Assembly (NCBI GenBank): GCA_028285035.1
Contig: JANQQF010000010.1
Span: forward strand, 1-64,000
DNA from: Phycisphaerae bacterium
Lineage (GTDB): Bacteria > Chloroflexota > Anaerolineae > 4572-78 > J111
Direction: 5' to 3'
Length of the DNA stretch: 64,000 nucleotides
Shown here: positions 52,465 to 60,990 of the stretch, piece after piece
Position numbering within the stretch: position 1 is the first letter of the stretch
Layout: each line of letters starts with the position of its first letter
The notes under the pieces: model-generated
The model's input: the letters and a program-made list of their open reading frames with translations, nothing else
Told to the model about the DNA's origin: nothing
Databases searched by the model: none
Position numbers and translations under genes: made by a program

Positions 52465-52522
52465 TAATTGGTAAATAAAGATTGGTTATCAGACATTTCT
52501 TAAAACCACTATTTACCAATTA
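52465..52522. repeat. 13-bp inverted repeat between COX I and COX III
   Basis: TAATTGGTAAATA (52465-52477) and TATTTACCAATTA (52510-52522) are exact complements with a 32-base loop. It could be an mRNA stabiliser or partial terminator setting subunit ratio. Confidence 0.55.
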
Positions 52523-52529
52523 CTCATAG

Positions 52530-54272
52530 TTACTTACTGGCTGGAGCCATTGCCCCAGCTGAACCCAATGACGGGTTGGATGTTTCATCTTCATCGGGCA
52601 TTGTTGGACTTAAGCGAGCTGGATTGTCGTAAGCATAGGCTTCTTCAGTAACAATCGGCGTTGTTACAAAGTTATACTTTAAGGGCGGTGAGAAGGCTTC
52701 TTCCCACTCCAAGCCCTTAGCTCGCCACGGATTGGGACCAGCCGCTTTACCCCAGTACAGTGAGGCCAATAAATAGATCACGGGAAGTAAGAAGCCCACC
52801 GCCAGAACCGACGCACCCAACGTAGACATCACATTCCATATTTGGAATTCTTCAGGATAAACGTGATATCGACGTGGCATCCCCAGATAGCCCAAAATAA
52901 ACTGAGGAAAGAAGGTCAAGTTGAAGCCAATAAAAATCGTAATCGCGGAGAAACGGCCCCACCATTCTGAATAGAGGCGTCCAGTGATTTTTGGCCACCA
53001 GAAGTGAATTGCAGCTAAATAGGCCATCACCATTCCACCCACCATCACATAATGGAAGTGAGCCACAACGAAGTATGTATCATGCAGATGAACATCCGCC
53101 GCCAATGAACCAAGCATTACTCCAGTCACCCCGCCAATCGTGAAGAGACCGATGAAGCCCAACGCATACAGCATTGGCGTTTGTAAGTGAATCCGTCCTT
53201 TGTATAACGTTGCGGTCCAGTTAAACACCTTGACGGCTGAAGGGATTGCAACCAAATAGGTAATCAAAGAGAAGACCATTGAGGCATAAATGGACTGACC
53301 ACTGACATACATGTGGTGCCCCCACACCAGAAAGCCAAGAATCGCAATTGCCATACTGGAGAAGGCGATAAATTTGTAGCCAAAGACCCGCTTACGAGCA
53401 AAACAGGCGATAATATCGCTGATGGCTCCCATCCCCGGCAAAATCATAATGTACACCGCTGGATGCGAGTAGAACCAGAAAAGGTGTTGGAACAGCAGTG
53501 GGTCACCACCCAAAGCTGGATCGAAAATACCGATGCGAAAGAGGCGTTCGATCCCAACCAGCAAAACAGTAATCGCTAAAACGGGTGTTCCGAGCAAGAT
53601 GATGATACTAGTAGCGTAGTGTGCCCAGACAAAGAGCGGCAGTCGGAACCAAGTCATTCCAGGTGCACGCATCTTGTGAATGGTCGCGATGATATTGATT
53701 GCCGTGAAGATCGATGAGAAACCCGCGATAAAAATACCAACTGCGCTGAGAATGACATATCCATTGGCATAGGTACTGCTGTAAGGTGTGTAAAACGTCC
53801 AGCCCGTGTCTACCCCACCAAGCAGAACAACCGCGAAAATCAGGACGCCAGCTATGGTGTAAACGTACCAACTAGCTAAGTTCAAGCGTGGGAATGCCAG
53901 ATCACGAGCACCGATCATAATCGGGATCAGAAAGTTACCAAAGACAGCGGGGATGGAAGGGATCAGGAATAAGAAGACCATCGTAACGCCATGGGCGGTG
54001 AACATCCGATTGTATACGTCGGAACTCATCAAATCAGCCTGTGGTGTCAGCAACTCCAAGCGGAGTAAGGTAGCCATCGCCCCGCCCAACAGAAAGAAGA
54101 ATGAGATTGAAAGAAGATACATCACCCCGATACGCTTGTGATCTGTTGTCAATAACCACGAGGCAATGTTATATCCATCATTCAAGTAATTGACTTCTGG
54201 AATCATCTCCTCGCCACTCAATTTGGGGAGTTGGCGATTTAATTTTCCAGCAATAGGTTGTGATTCGAGCAT
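52530..54272 (-). CDS. ctaD: Cytochrome c oxidase subunit I, A2 type
   Basis: A 580-residue haem-copper oxidase catalytic subunit with 12 helices. Haem and copper ligands are seen in [23 protein letters not shown] and [17 protein letters not shown]. Around residue 268 the sequence is [14 protein letters not shown]: the Glu that gates the D-channel in A1 oxidases is missing and Tyr-Ser precede the His, the mark of A2-type enzymes (as in Rhodothermus-like caa3). It reduces oxygen to water and pumps protons. It follows COX II in the operon after a 179-base gap. Confidence 0.96.
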   Translation of the reverse strand: MLESQPIAGKLNRQLPKLSGEEMIPEVNYLNDGYNIASWLLTTDHKRIGVMYLLSISFFFLLGGAMATLLRLELLTPQADLMSSDVYNRMFTAHGVTMVFLFLIPSIPAVFGNFLIPIMIGARDLAFPRLNLASWYVYTIAGVLIFAVVLLGGVDTGWTFYTPYSSTYANGYVILSAVGIFIAGFSSIFTAINIIATIHKMRAPGMTWFRLPLFVWAHYATSIIILLGTPVLAITVLLVGIERLFRIGIFDPALGGDPLLFQHLFWFYSHPAVYIMILPGMGAISDIIACFARKRVFGYKFIAFSSMAIAILGFLVWGHHMYVSGQSIYASMVFSLITYLVAIPSAVKVFNWTATLYKGRIHLQTPMLYALGFIGLFTIGGVTGVMLGSLAADVHLHDTYFVVAHFHYVMVGGMVMAYLAAIHFWWPKITGRLYSEWWGRFSAITIFIGFNLTFFPQFILGYLGMPRRYHVYPEEFQIWNVMSTLGASVLAVGFLLPVIYLLASLYWGKAAGPNPWRAKGLEWEEAFSPPLKYNFVTTPIVTEEAYAYDNPARLSPTMPDEDETSNPSLGSAGAMAPASK

Positions 54273-54451
54273 AATATACTCCTAAGAAATAGGGGTTAGA
54301 TCTAACATAACCGCTAGTAGCAAACAATTAGTGATTTATAAACACAAGATAATACAAACAGATGATAAGTGACGCACTTAGACAAAGTGTAGGCTAGTCT
54401 TTAGCCTGAAAATTTTTGAAGTCGCAGGTTAGTAATTTTATGGATAGACAT
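54273..54451. other. Gap between COX II and COX I
   Basis: 179 bases without a gene, unusually long for this operon. GGCTA-gtctt-TAGCC near 54392-54406 forms a small hairpin after COX II. A separate promoter for COX I is possible but not clear. Confidence 0.4.
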
Positions 54452-55423
54452 TTAGTTTGTTGATGGAGCGTCCGTTTCTTCATCTGCTAATGACTCTATA
54501 TAATCGACCAACATTAACAACTCTTCGCTAGTTAGTTGCTCTTCAAAGGTTGGCATAATTGGTGGAAAACCAGCCACAATCTTAGCCTGTGGATTAATGA
54601 TGGACTCTCGTATATACTCTTCATCACGGATAAGTACTTCACCTGTTTCCAGTTCCACCTCTTGATTGAAGACCCCAATCAAATTTGGTCCTAAACCATC
54701 ATCACCATCCAACTGATGACACGATATACAGCCCTTCTGGTTGAATAATGATTCACCATCCACCGAGGCATCAACCAAGCCATCACGGCTACCCTCACGC
54801 AGCCACTGTTCATATTCAGAGGGTTCCAACACATACACCCGCCCAATCATAAATGCGTGTTCAGCCCCACAGTATTCGGCACAGAAAAGATGGTATTCGC
54901 CCGTTTGGGTCGCCTCAAACCACATTGTAGTAAATCGTCCCGGCAGCACATCTTGTTTGATGCGGAAAGCAGGTATAAAGAAACTGTGAATAACATCTTG
55001 TGAGGTCATTGTCAGTTTTACCGGGCGGTTGACCGGAATATGAAGTTCATTCACCTCACGTTGTCCATCAGGATGCTGGATTTTCCACATCCACTGCTTA
55101 CCAACCACGGACAAATTAATTGTATCAGCCGGTGGGGTGTAAATCTCAAAGTAAACCTGAGCCGACCAAGCAAATACTGTCAATGAGATGACTAACGGAA
55201 CAAAAGACCAGCTTAGCTCCAACATTGTATTCTCATTCATCGGATTAGAGCGGTCTACATCAGGGTCACTCCAACGATACTTTGCCGCAAAATAGACAAT
55301 GAGCGCAGCAACAATGATGGAGAAAACGAAACTTAAACCAACCAAGGTGAGCACAAAGCCATCAAGCTTGGCCGCAATTGATGATGCCTGTTCTGGAAAA
55401 AATGGAAGATCAATATCAAACAT
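54452..55423 (-). CDS. ctaC: Cytochrome c oxidase subunit II with fused cytochrome c
   Basis: A 323-residue caa3-type COX II. Two N-terminal helices precede the cupredoxin domain, whose CuA site is CAEYCGAEHAFM near residues 178-190. The C-terminal mono-haem cytochrome c has CISCHQ near 230 and a Met in FPPIMPTF. Electrons enter at this haem, pass to CuA, then to subunit I. Being in one operon with the alternative complex III suggests direct transfer from ActE or a supercomplex. It follows SCO by 18 bases. Confidence 0.96.
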   Translation of the reverse strand: MFDIDLPFFPEQASSIAAKLDGFVLTLVGLSFVFSIIVAALIVYFAAKYRWSDPDVDRSNPMNENTMLELSWSFVPLVISLTVFAWSAQVYFEIYTPPADTINLSVVGKQWMWKIQHPDGQREVNELHIPVNRPVKLTMTSQDVIHSFFIPAFRIKQDVLPGRFTTMWFEATQTGEYHLFCAEYCGAEHAFMIGRVYVLEPSEYEQWLREGSRDGLVDASVDGESLFNQKGCISCHQLDGDDGLGPNLIGVFNQEVELETGEVLIRDEEYIRESIINPQAKIVAGFPPIMPTFEEQLTSEELLMLVDYIESLADEETDAPSTN

Positions 55424-55441
55424 AGTGTCTCTTCACCTTAC

Positions 55442-56284
55442 TCACACCGCTGGATTCATGCGGCGGCTACGATAAATTGTCGTGACTATCGGAATTAAGA
55501 TTAAACCCACTGTTGTCAACCCCACGATTTGAATAATGTTCATAATTATTGGTGTATATTGTCCCGTTTCAGGGTCGTATTGATAACACATCAGCAAAAG
55601 CTGGTCGATGGCCGAGCCAATTTTGTGGGTAGATGCCTCAACAAGCCCCAACCGCAAATCGGTAGAATTGAACTCAATACCAAAGAAGTAACGTGAGATA
55701 CGCCCTTCGGGGGTTAACACAATCATTCCCGTTGGATGGGCATATTCATCGCTTTTCTCATCATATTGATATCGAAAGCCAATGGTTTCGGTCAGCCGAT
55801 TGATATTTGTTTCATCTGTGGTTAGAAAGTGCCAACCTTCAGCGGCACCAGGACGACCATAAAATTGAATATAGGTATCCTTTTTCGCCACCGCCATCTC
55901 TGGCGTCTCATGTGGGTCGATACTAACCGTGACGACTTCAAATTCGCTACCAATATCAAAATCAAGCTCATCCAGTCCATTCAGCAAGCCATTCAAAACC
56001 AAAGTACACAACATTGGGCACTCATAGTAAGCCATTACTAACACAATCGGTTTGTCACCCAAGAAGTCAGCAAATTGAACTGTTTGGCCCGCTTCATTGA
56101 CAAAGGTTAAATCCGCAGGCACCTGTGCATCCAGCTTTTGATCATAGCCGACACCCTCAAGGAACTGCTGCTCTTTATCAGAAGTCTGTCCCCCGTGGTC
56201 AGCTTGGGCCGATAGCGGTAGTGTTAGACTAACGATAAGTATAAAAAGAATTGTTAAAAATCTATGATGTTGCCAAATTCGCAT
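55442..56284 (-). CDS. SCO family copper chaperone
   Basis: A 280-residue SCO protein. It has a signal segment (about 9-28), the thioredoxin-like domain with the copper-binding CPMLC (in YECPMLCTLVLNG) and the distant His in EYAHPTGMIVL, and an extra C-terminal membrane helix (about 248-270). It delivers copper to or reduces the CuA site of COX II, whose gene is directly downstream. The C-terminal helix is an addition to the usual SCO layout. Confidence 0.93.
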   Translation of the reverse strand: MRIWQHHRFLTILFILIVSLTLPLSAQADHGGQTSDKEQQFLEGVGYDQKLDAQVPADLTFVNEAGQTVQFADFLGDKPIVLVMAYYECPMLCTLVLNGLLNGLDELDFDIGSEFEVVTVSIDPHETPEMAVAKKDTYIQFYGRPGAAEGWHFLTTDETNINRLTETIGFRYQYDEKSDEYAHPTGMIVLTPEGRISRYFFGIEFNSTDLRLGLVEASTHKIGSAIDQLLLMCYQYDPETGQYTPIIMNIIQIVGLTTVGLILIPIVTTIYRSRRMNPAV

Positions 56285-56299
56285 TTCAAACCTTTTTAA

Positions 56300-56707
56300 T
56301 CACCTTACATACCAAGCCACGTTACTGTAGGAGTCACCATCAGGCTTTTGACCAGACATAGTGACCTTCATCTCATGATCAGAAACCAATTCTCTCGTGG
56401 CAGTCATCACTATCTTGTCATTTTTCTTAGCAATCGATTCTAGTAAATCGCTATTCCTTAATGTTAGACAAATTTCGTCAGCGATTGCTTTAACCGGGTA
56501 GTTGTGGAAATTACCATCGCACACTTCTGAATAGTCCATAGCCCGCTCATTCCCTTGACTATCAACCCAATTCATCTTGAAGGTGAGTAGTCGGCCATCA
56601 GCCAGAATTTCATAGGTCCCCGACTGGGGTGGTTCGCCAAGATCATACGCAGAGCGATCTGACACTAAGCTCCATTTCCCCAAAAACCGCTGAATATCTT
56701 CCATCAT
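56300..56707 (-). CDS. Lipocalin-like small protein of unknown function
   Basis: A 135-residue, signal-less protein whose pattern (RFLGKWSLVSDRSAYDL, GTYEILADGRLLTFKMNW, VMTATRELVSDHEMKVTMS) resembles the lipocalin-like or DUF-type beta-barrel proteins that bind small ligands. No catalytic motif is seen. It lies in the respiratory operon between the small membrane protein and SCO, with 15-base gaps on each side, so it is co-expressed with them; whether it has a respiratory role is unknown. Confidence 0.6.
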   Translation of the reverse strand: MMEDIQRFLGKWSLVSDRSAYDLGEPPQSGTYEILADGRLLTFKMNWVDSQGNERAMDYSEVCDGNFHNYPVKAIADEICLTLRNSDLLESIAKKNDKIVMTATRELVSDHEMKVTMSGQKPDGDSYSNVAWYVR

Positions 56708-56722
56708 TCATTCTCTTCAAGA

Positions 56723-57127
56723 CTACTGATCGTCTCGCACGGGCACCCCTCGTTCCAAAAGCAGGGCTTTAGCATCTTCGATCGGAATGCGAACTTTCCC
56801 TTCATCACGATCTATCCAACCATAACTGTTTAGAATGGCTTCATCTGCATCCTGGAGAACTCGTAGGTCACGCTCTGGATTAGCCTGGAGACGCGGCTGC
56901 CCCTCTGGAGGTAGCTGTTCTGTATCAACAATGACAGGTGAAAGAGATTGTTGAGTATCCTCCAATTGCGCTTGAAAAACTCCCATCAAACCAATGACAG
57001 AGCCAATTGAAATTGCAATCAGGATCAAGATACCAACCGAAAAACCAATCACTGGCCCGATTTTGACATCACGGGTTTCAAACGGCTTGTCGTGCTGTTC
57101 ATCAGTGTGCGGGGCTGGGCTGGCCAT
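56723..57127 (-). CDS. Small membrane protein after ActF (possible ActG-like)
   Basis: A 134-residue protein with a hydrophilic N-terminus, one membrane helix (about 25-48, IGPVIGFSVGILILIAISIG) and a soluble C-terminal part containing LQANPERDLRVLQDADEAILNSYGWID, a segment seen in proteins coded with Chloroflexota oxidases and complexes. The start at 57127 is chosen because CTGAGGAGGTGG precedes it; it overlaps the ActF 3' end by 26 bases. It could be the seventh (ActG-like) subunit or an assembly factor; this is inference from position only. Confidence 0.6.
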   Translation of the reverse strand: MASPAPHTDEQHDKPFETRDVKIGPVIGFSVGILILIAISIGSVIGLMGVFQAQLEDTQQSLSPVIVDTEQLPPEGQPRLQANPERDLRVLQDADEAILNSYGWIDRDEGKVRIPIEDAKALLLERGVPVRDDQ

Positions 57128-58301
57128 GTACCACCTCCTCAGGCATTGCAGTTCGTTCATCATTCAAAGGAATAATCGACTTTTGTCGTTTAAATTGCCA
57201 TACAAACGTTGCGACCCAAATGCCACCTACAGCCAAGAGTGTAGCGAAATTCATCCAGGGAATGAACAATGTATCTTTGTAGAAGGCGGGCACAATCAAG
57301 TAAATCAGATCAACTGGACGAGCCAACATCATCATCCCTGCGATCCAAATCAAGCGGGATGGGTTACGCTTCATTCCTCGCGGCATCAGCAAGAACAACG
57401 GCAGGATAAAATGGAAGATGATCAGGATGTAGGCAATCAACTCCCAACCATGTTGGGTTCGGGTCAGATACCACGGTGTTTCTTCAGCCAAGTTCCCCGA
57501 CCATTGAATCAGATATTGGCTAAAGGTGAGGTAAGCCCACAACATCGTAACACCCAGCAAAAAGTTACCGTAGTCACTAAAATGGAGCGGGGTCATCAAC
57601 TTTTTGAAGGGGTCGTGTTTGTGCAGGGCATTCATCATTAGAATGGTAAAGCCCAGAGTCGTCACCCCAGATCCCACAAGAAAATGCACACCATAGGAGC
57701 TAGAGAACCAGTGTGACTCCAATGACATCATCCAGTCAAAGGAAGCAAACGTGACCGCGAGCACGAAGAAGAGCAAGCCCGGTCCAGCAATTCCTTTGAG
57801 ACGATCTCGCAACTTGGGATCACCCGTTTCGTCGAGTTTACGTGATACGCTACTCAGCCAGAAGGTCAGCCCAATCCACAGGGCAAAGTAGAACACCAGA
57901 CGACCAATGAAAAAAGGCATATTGAGATAGGGTAGTTTGAATTGAACAATTTTATCCACCGCAATGACCTCAGGATCGGCCCATTCATAAATGGTAACAC
58001 CCCCAATGATCAGCGGGGTGAACAGAACCAACATCAACGGCAGCGTTTTTGCCGCTGACTCCCACACCCGTTGAGCTGCTCCACTCCAACGACCGCCCGC
58101 CACGTGGTGGATCATCAGAAAACCCAGGCTACCAATGCCAATTTGGACCCAGTAGACATAACCAACTAGATAAGATTTAAAGAAATCTTCAGGATCGAGC
58201 ACAGCCCCGATCACAGTAGCAATGATACCAACGACGGCCACAACCAAGGCGATTCGTTGAATTCGGTTGAGTGCGTTTGCCAATGATTCTGACATACTCA
58301 T
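57102..58301 (-). CDS. actF: Alternative complex III subunit ActF
   Basis: A 399-residue membrane protein with about ten helices, a shortened paralogue of ActC in the NrfD-like family. Segments such as GSLGFLMIHHVAGGRWSGAAQRVWE, ASFDWMMSLESHWFSSSYGVHF and FLLGVTMLWAYLTFSQYLIQWSGN are typical. It forms part of the membrane core of quinol:cytochrome c oxidoreductase. It overlaps the ActE gene by four bases and the next small gene by 26, as expected of a tight operon. Confidence 0.94.
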   Translation of the reverse strand: MSMSESLANALNRIQRIALVVAVVGIIATVIGAVLDPEDFFKSYLVGYVYWVQIGIGSLGFLMIHHVAGGRWSGAAQRVWESAAKTLPLMLVLFTPLIIGGVTIYEWADPEVIAVDKIVQFKLPYLNMPFFIGRLVFYFALWIGLTFWLSSVSRKLDETGDPKLRDRLKGIAGPGLLFFVLAVTFASFDWMMSLESHWFSSSYGVHFLVGSGVTTLGFTILMMNALHKHDPFKKLMTPLHFSDYGNFLLGVTMLWAYLTFSQYLIQWSGNLAEETPWYLTRTQHGWELIAYILIIFHFILPLFLLMPRGMKRNPSRLIWIAGMMMLARPVDLIYLIVPAFYKDTLFIPWMNFATLLAVGGIWVATFVWQFKRQKSIIPLNDERTAMPEEVVHGQPSPAH

Positions 58302-58900
58302 CGAGGCACCTCCTCTTCAGATTCAAGTAATTCCAGAGTCTCTGGTGCCAAATCATTAACCGTGGCGTTCTGGCTGAGTTGCAGGGCTCGGATGTAGGCG
58401 ATTATGGCCCAGCGATCTTCCGGTTTGATGCGGGAACTGTAGCTATACATCCTGCCAAAGCCATCGGTAATGACTGAGTAGTAGTAGCCATTAGCCGACT
58501 CAAGCAGCCGATCATCGTGGAAGGAGGAAGGCTGAGGCATCCCGCGCTGGACAATTTTTCCGCGACCATTACCCACGCCATCATGACAGGGTGTACAGAA
58601 GATTTCATACTGTTCCTGCCCCTGGTCCAAGACCTCGCTGGTAACAGGGAAGGGGAATGTCTCAACAAAATCGCCATTCTCATCGACCCCTTCATATAAA
58701 TGGCGATCAATACGCAGATTGCCTCGCGCTACGGTATTGGGTTCAATGGGACGAGCTGAGCGACCATCGTCAAAAAAGTCGCTGCCTTCTAGTGCCTCGT
58801 GTCTTGGTTGATCCCGCATATTCATATCACAAGCGGCCAGCACAAAAACACAGAGAGAAAGCCACCAATATTTCCGAACAAAGTGTAAAAGATTGTGCAT
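58298..58900 (-). CDS. actE: Alternative complex III cytochrome c subunit ActE
   Basis: A 200-residue mono-haem lipoprotein. The signal ends in the lipobox VLAACDM (Cys about 24). The haem site is CTPCHDG (about 100-106) with a later Met in FGRMYSYSSRIKPEDRWAIIAYIRALQ as axial ligand. It carries electrons out of ACIII, presumably toward the cytochrome c domain of COX II. It starts six bases after ActD and overlaps ActF by four. Confidence 0.94.
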   Translation of the reverse strand: MHNLLHFVRKYWWLSLCVFVLAACDMNMRDQPRHEALEGSDFFDDGRSARPIEPNTVARGNLRIDRHLYEGVDENGDFVETFPFPVTSEVLDQGQEQYEIFCTPCHDGVGNGRGKIVQRGMPQPSSFHDDRLLESANGYYYSVITDGFGRMYSYSSRIKPEDRWAIIAYIRALQLSQNATVNDLAPETLELLESEEEVPR

Positions 58901-58906
58901 AGATTG

Positions 58907-59491
58907 TTACTCCCAATCCTCAGGACCGGCATCCACTTCAGTCAGCGAGGCGGGTTGCAAAGTCTTTAAGAATTCTCTCGTTTCTGTTAAATGAAACTTG
59001 GGATCCTCAGCCTCAATACAAAGAAAAAAGCGATCGCTTGAAGCCGTTGTAAAACGAGACGCATTAAACACAGGATGGTAGGGTAAAGGCAACCCATTTA
59101 ACAAGAACATCCCTAGCACCGCCGCAAAGGCGGCAAACAAGATGGTGGTTTCAAAGCTGGCCACCATAAATGCAGGCCAACTGTTGAACGGGCGCCCGCC
59201 AATATTCATCTGATAATCGATAACCGAGAAATAATACTGCATGAAAAAGCCAGCTCCGGCCCCAAATAAGCCCCCCCCCAAAACGAGGTAGGGGAGAATA
59301 TTGAAGTGGGAACGGGCCGTCGCAACAATGTCCGAGAGTTCTTCAATCGGAAACGGTGAAAAGGCATCCAACTGCTTGTAGCCTTCATCCACTGCTTTGC
59401 GGGTGGCCTCAGTTAGATCTTCCGGCGTTTCAAATTCAGCTATCAACCCATAAAGATTTGATATCTCTGTTGTTTCTATCATTTCTGTCAT
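58907..59491 (-). CDS. actD: Alternative complex III subunit ActD (DUF3341)
   Basis: A 194-residue protein of DUF3341, the ActD family. It begins NLYGLIAEFETPEDLTEATRKA and has two membrane helices (about 75-97 and 120-142) with FNSWPAFMVASFETTILFAA between. It is a membrane subunit without cofactors. Gaps of 22 and six bases separate it from ActC and ActE. Confidence 0.93.
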   Translation of the reverse strand: MTEMIETTEISNLYGLIAEFETPEDLTEATRKAVDEGYKQLDAFSPFPIEELSDIVATARSHFNILPYLVLGGGLFGAGAGFFMQYYFSVIDYQMNIGGRPFNSWPAFMVASFETTILFAAFAAVLGMFLLNGLPLPYHPVFNASRFTTASSDRFFLCIEAEDPKFHLTETREFLKTLQPASLTEVDAGPEDWE

Positions 59492-59513
59492 TCTATTACC
59501 TACCCTATCCTGC

Positions 59514-60899
59514 CTAATGATCCTCGTGATGGGATTTGTGGTGGGCTAACTCGCGGATCTCAAAAATGGAGATCATTGGTAAAACCTTCATAAAGATGAT
59601 CAACATCGTAAAGAACATTCCAATGGTACCAATATATAAGGTGATGTCCCAGAAAGTGGGTATGTAGGTATCCCACGCAGCGGGTAAGAAGTCCTGTGTC
59701 AAGCTCATCACCACGATGACAAAACGCTCCAGCCACATTCCAATATTGACAATAATGGAAATGACAAACAAGATGGCCAAGTTAGATCGTATCTGGGGGA
59801 ACCACAGCAATTGTGGGACCAGCGCATTACAGAAAATTAAGGCCCAGAACGCCCAGGCAAATTCACCCGTCATCCGATTGATAAAAATCAGGTAATATTC
59901 ATATTGATTAGCACTGTACCAGCCGAAGAAAATCTCCATCGCATACCCATACACCACAAACAGACCTGTTGCCAACATAATCTTGGCCATATTATTGAAG
60001 TGGTGCATCGTAATGAAGTCGTGCAAGCCAAAAATTTGACGAACCGGAATGGTCAGGGTCATTACCATTGCAAAACCGGAGAAGACGGCCCCAGCTACGA
60101 AGTATGGCGGGAAGACAGTGACGTGCCAGCCAGGAACCACACTCACCGCAAAGTCGAAGCTAACAACGGTGTGTACAGACACAACTAGAGGTGTGGCCAA
60201 AGCAGCCAACAACAGGTAGGCTGTATTGTATCGTTTCCAGTGCATCGCTGAACCACGCCAACCGAGCGCAAATACACCATAGATGTACCGAACATAAATG
60301 TTCTTGGCTCGGTCACGTAACGTTGCCAAGTCAGGAACAAGACCGACATACCAGAATAAGAGTGATACGGTCGCATAGGTCGAAATCGCAAAAACGTCCC
60401 ACACCAGCGGACTGCGAAACTGCGGCCAGACCCCAACAGTGTTAGGGTGAGGCAGCAACCACCAGGCCAGCCACGGACGTCCAGTGTGGACGATGGGGAA
60501 GATACCGGCACAAGACACCGCAAAAATGGTCATCGCCTCGGCAAAGCGGTTGATCGATGTTCGCCACTCTTGTCGAAACAGCAGCAAAATGGCCGAAATC
60601 AATGTTCCGGCGTGTCCAATCCCGATCCACCACACTAAGTTGATGATGGCAAATCCCCAGCCTACAGGATTGTTCACCCCCCAGATGCCAACGCCATAGG
60701 CGAAGAGATACCCTAACGAAATCAGGAGAAAGGTCATCAAACCGAGGGCGACACTCAAGGCTAAAAGCCAGCCGATTGAAGGGTTCGCATTCAGCACGAT
60801 GTTGCTGATTTTTTCCGTGATCGAGGTATACGTCTGCCCCGGCGTCAAAACAGGCGCATTTAGAATTTCGGATGCCTTATTACTCTTTTCGTACTGCAT
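59514..60899 (-). CDS. actC: Alternative complex III subunit ActC
   Basis: A 461-residue NrfD/PsrC-type membrane protein with about ten helices. Conserved blocks are NLVWWIGIGHAGTLISAILLL, VHTGRPWLAWWLLPHPN and VVSFDFAVSVVPGWHVTVFPPYFVAGAVFSG, typical of ActC. It is the quinol-binding, membrane-spanning partner of ActB. The 91-base gap to ActB contains a heptamer array (60916-60943). Ribosome site TAGGAGAC. Confidence 0.94.
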   Translation of the reverse strand: MQYEKSNKASEILNAPVLTPGQTYTSITEKISNIVLNANPSIGWLLALSVALGLMTFLLISLGYLFAYGVGIWGVNNPVGWGFAIINLVWWIGIGHAGTLISAILLLFRQEWRTSINRFAEAMTIFAVSCAGIFPIVHTGRPWLAWWLLPHPNTVGVWPQFRSPLVWDVFAISTYATVSLLFWYVGLVPDLATLRDRAKNIYVRYIYGVFALGWRGSAMHWKRYNTAYLLLAALATPLVVSVHTVVSFDFAVSVVPGWHVTVFPPYFVAGAVFSGFAMVMTLTIPVRQIFGLHDFITMHHFNNMAKIMLATGLFVVYGYAMEIFFGWYSANQYEYYLIFINRMTGEFAWAFWALIFCNALVPQLLWFPQIRSNLAILFVISIIVNIGMWLERFVIVVMSLTQDFLPAAWDTYIPTFWDITLYIGTIGMFFTMLIIFMKVLPMISIFEIRELAHHKSHHEDH

Positions 60900-60915
60900 A
60901 AATGTCTCCTAAAAG

Positions 60916-60943
60916 CTAGTGATGAGTGGCTAGTGATTAGAGA
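60916..60943. repeat. Heptamer tandem repeat before actC
   Basis: Four 7-base units, plus strand: CTAGTGA, TGAGTGG, CTAGTGA, TTAGAGA. In the minus-strand (coding) sense the array sits just before the ribosome site of actC, like the array before pheA at 19011-19038. Confidence 0.6.
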
Positions 60944-60990
60944 TGAGCAAAAATCTCCAGATTTTGCACTAGCGACCAGAAAACTAGCGA

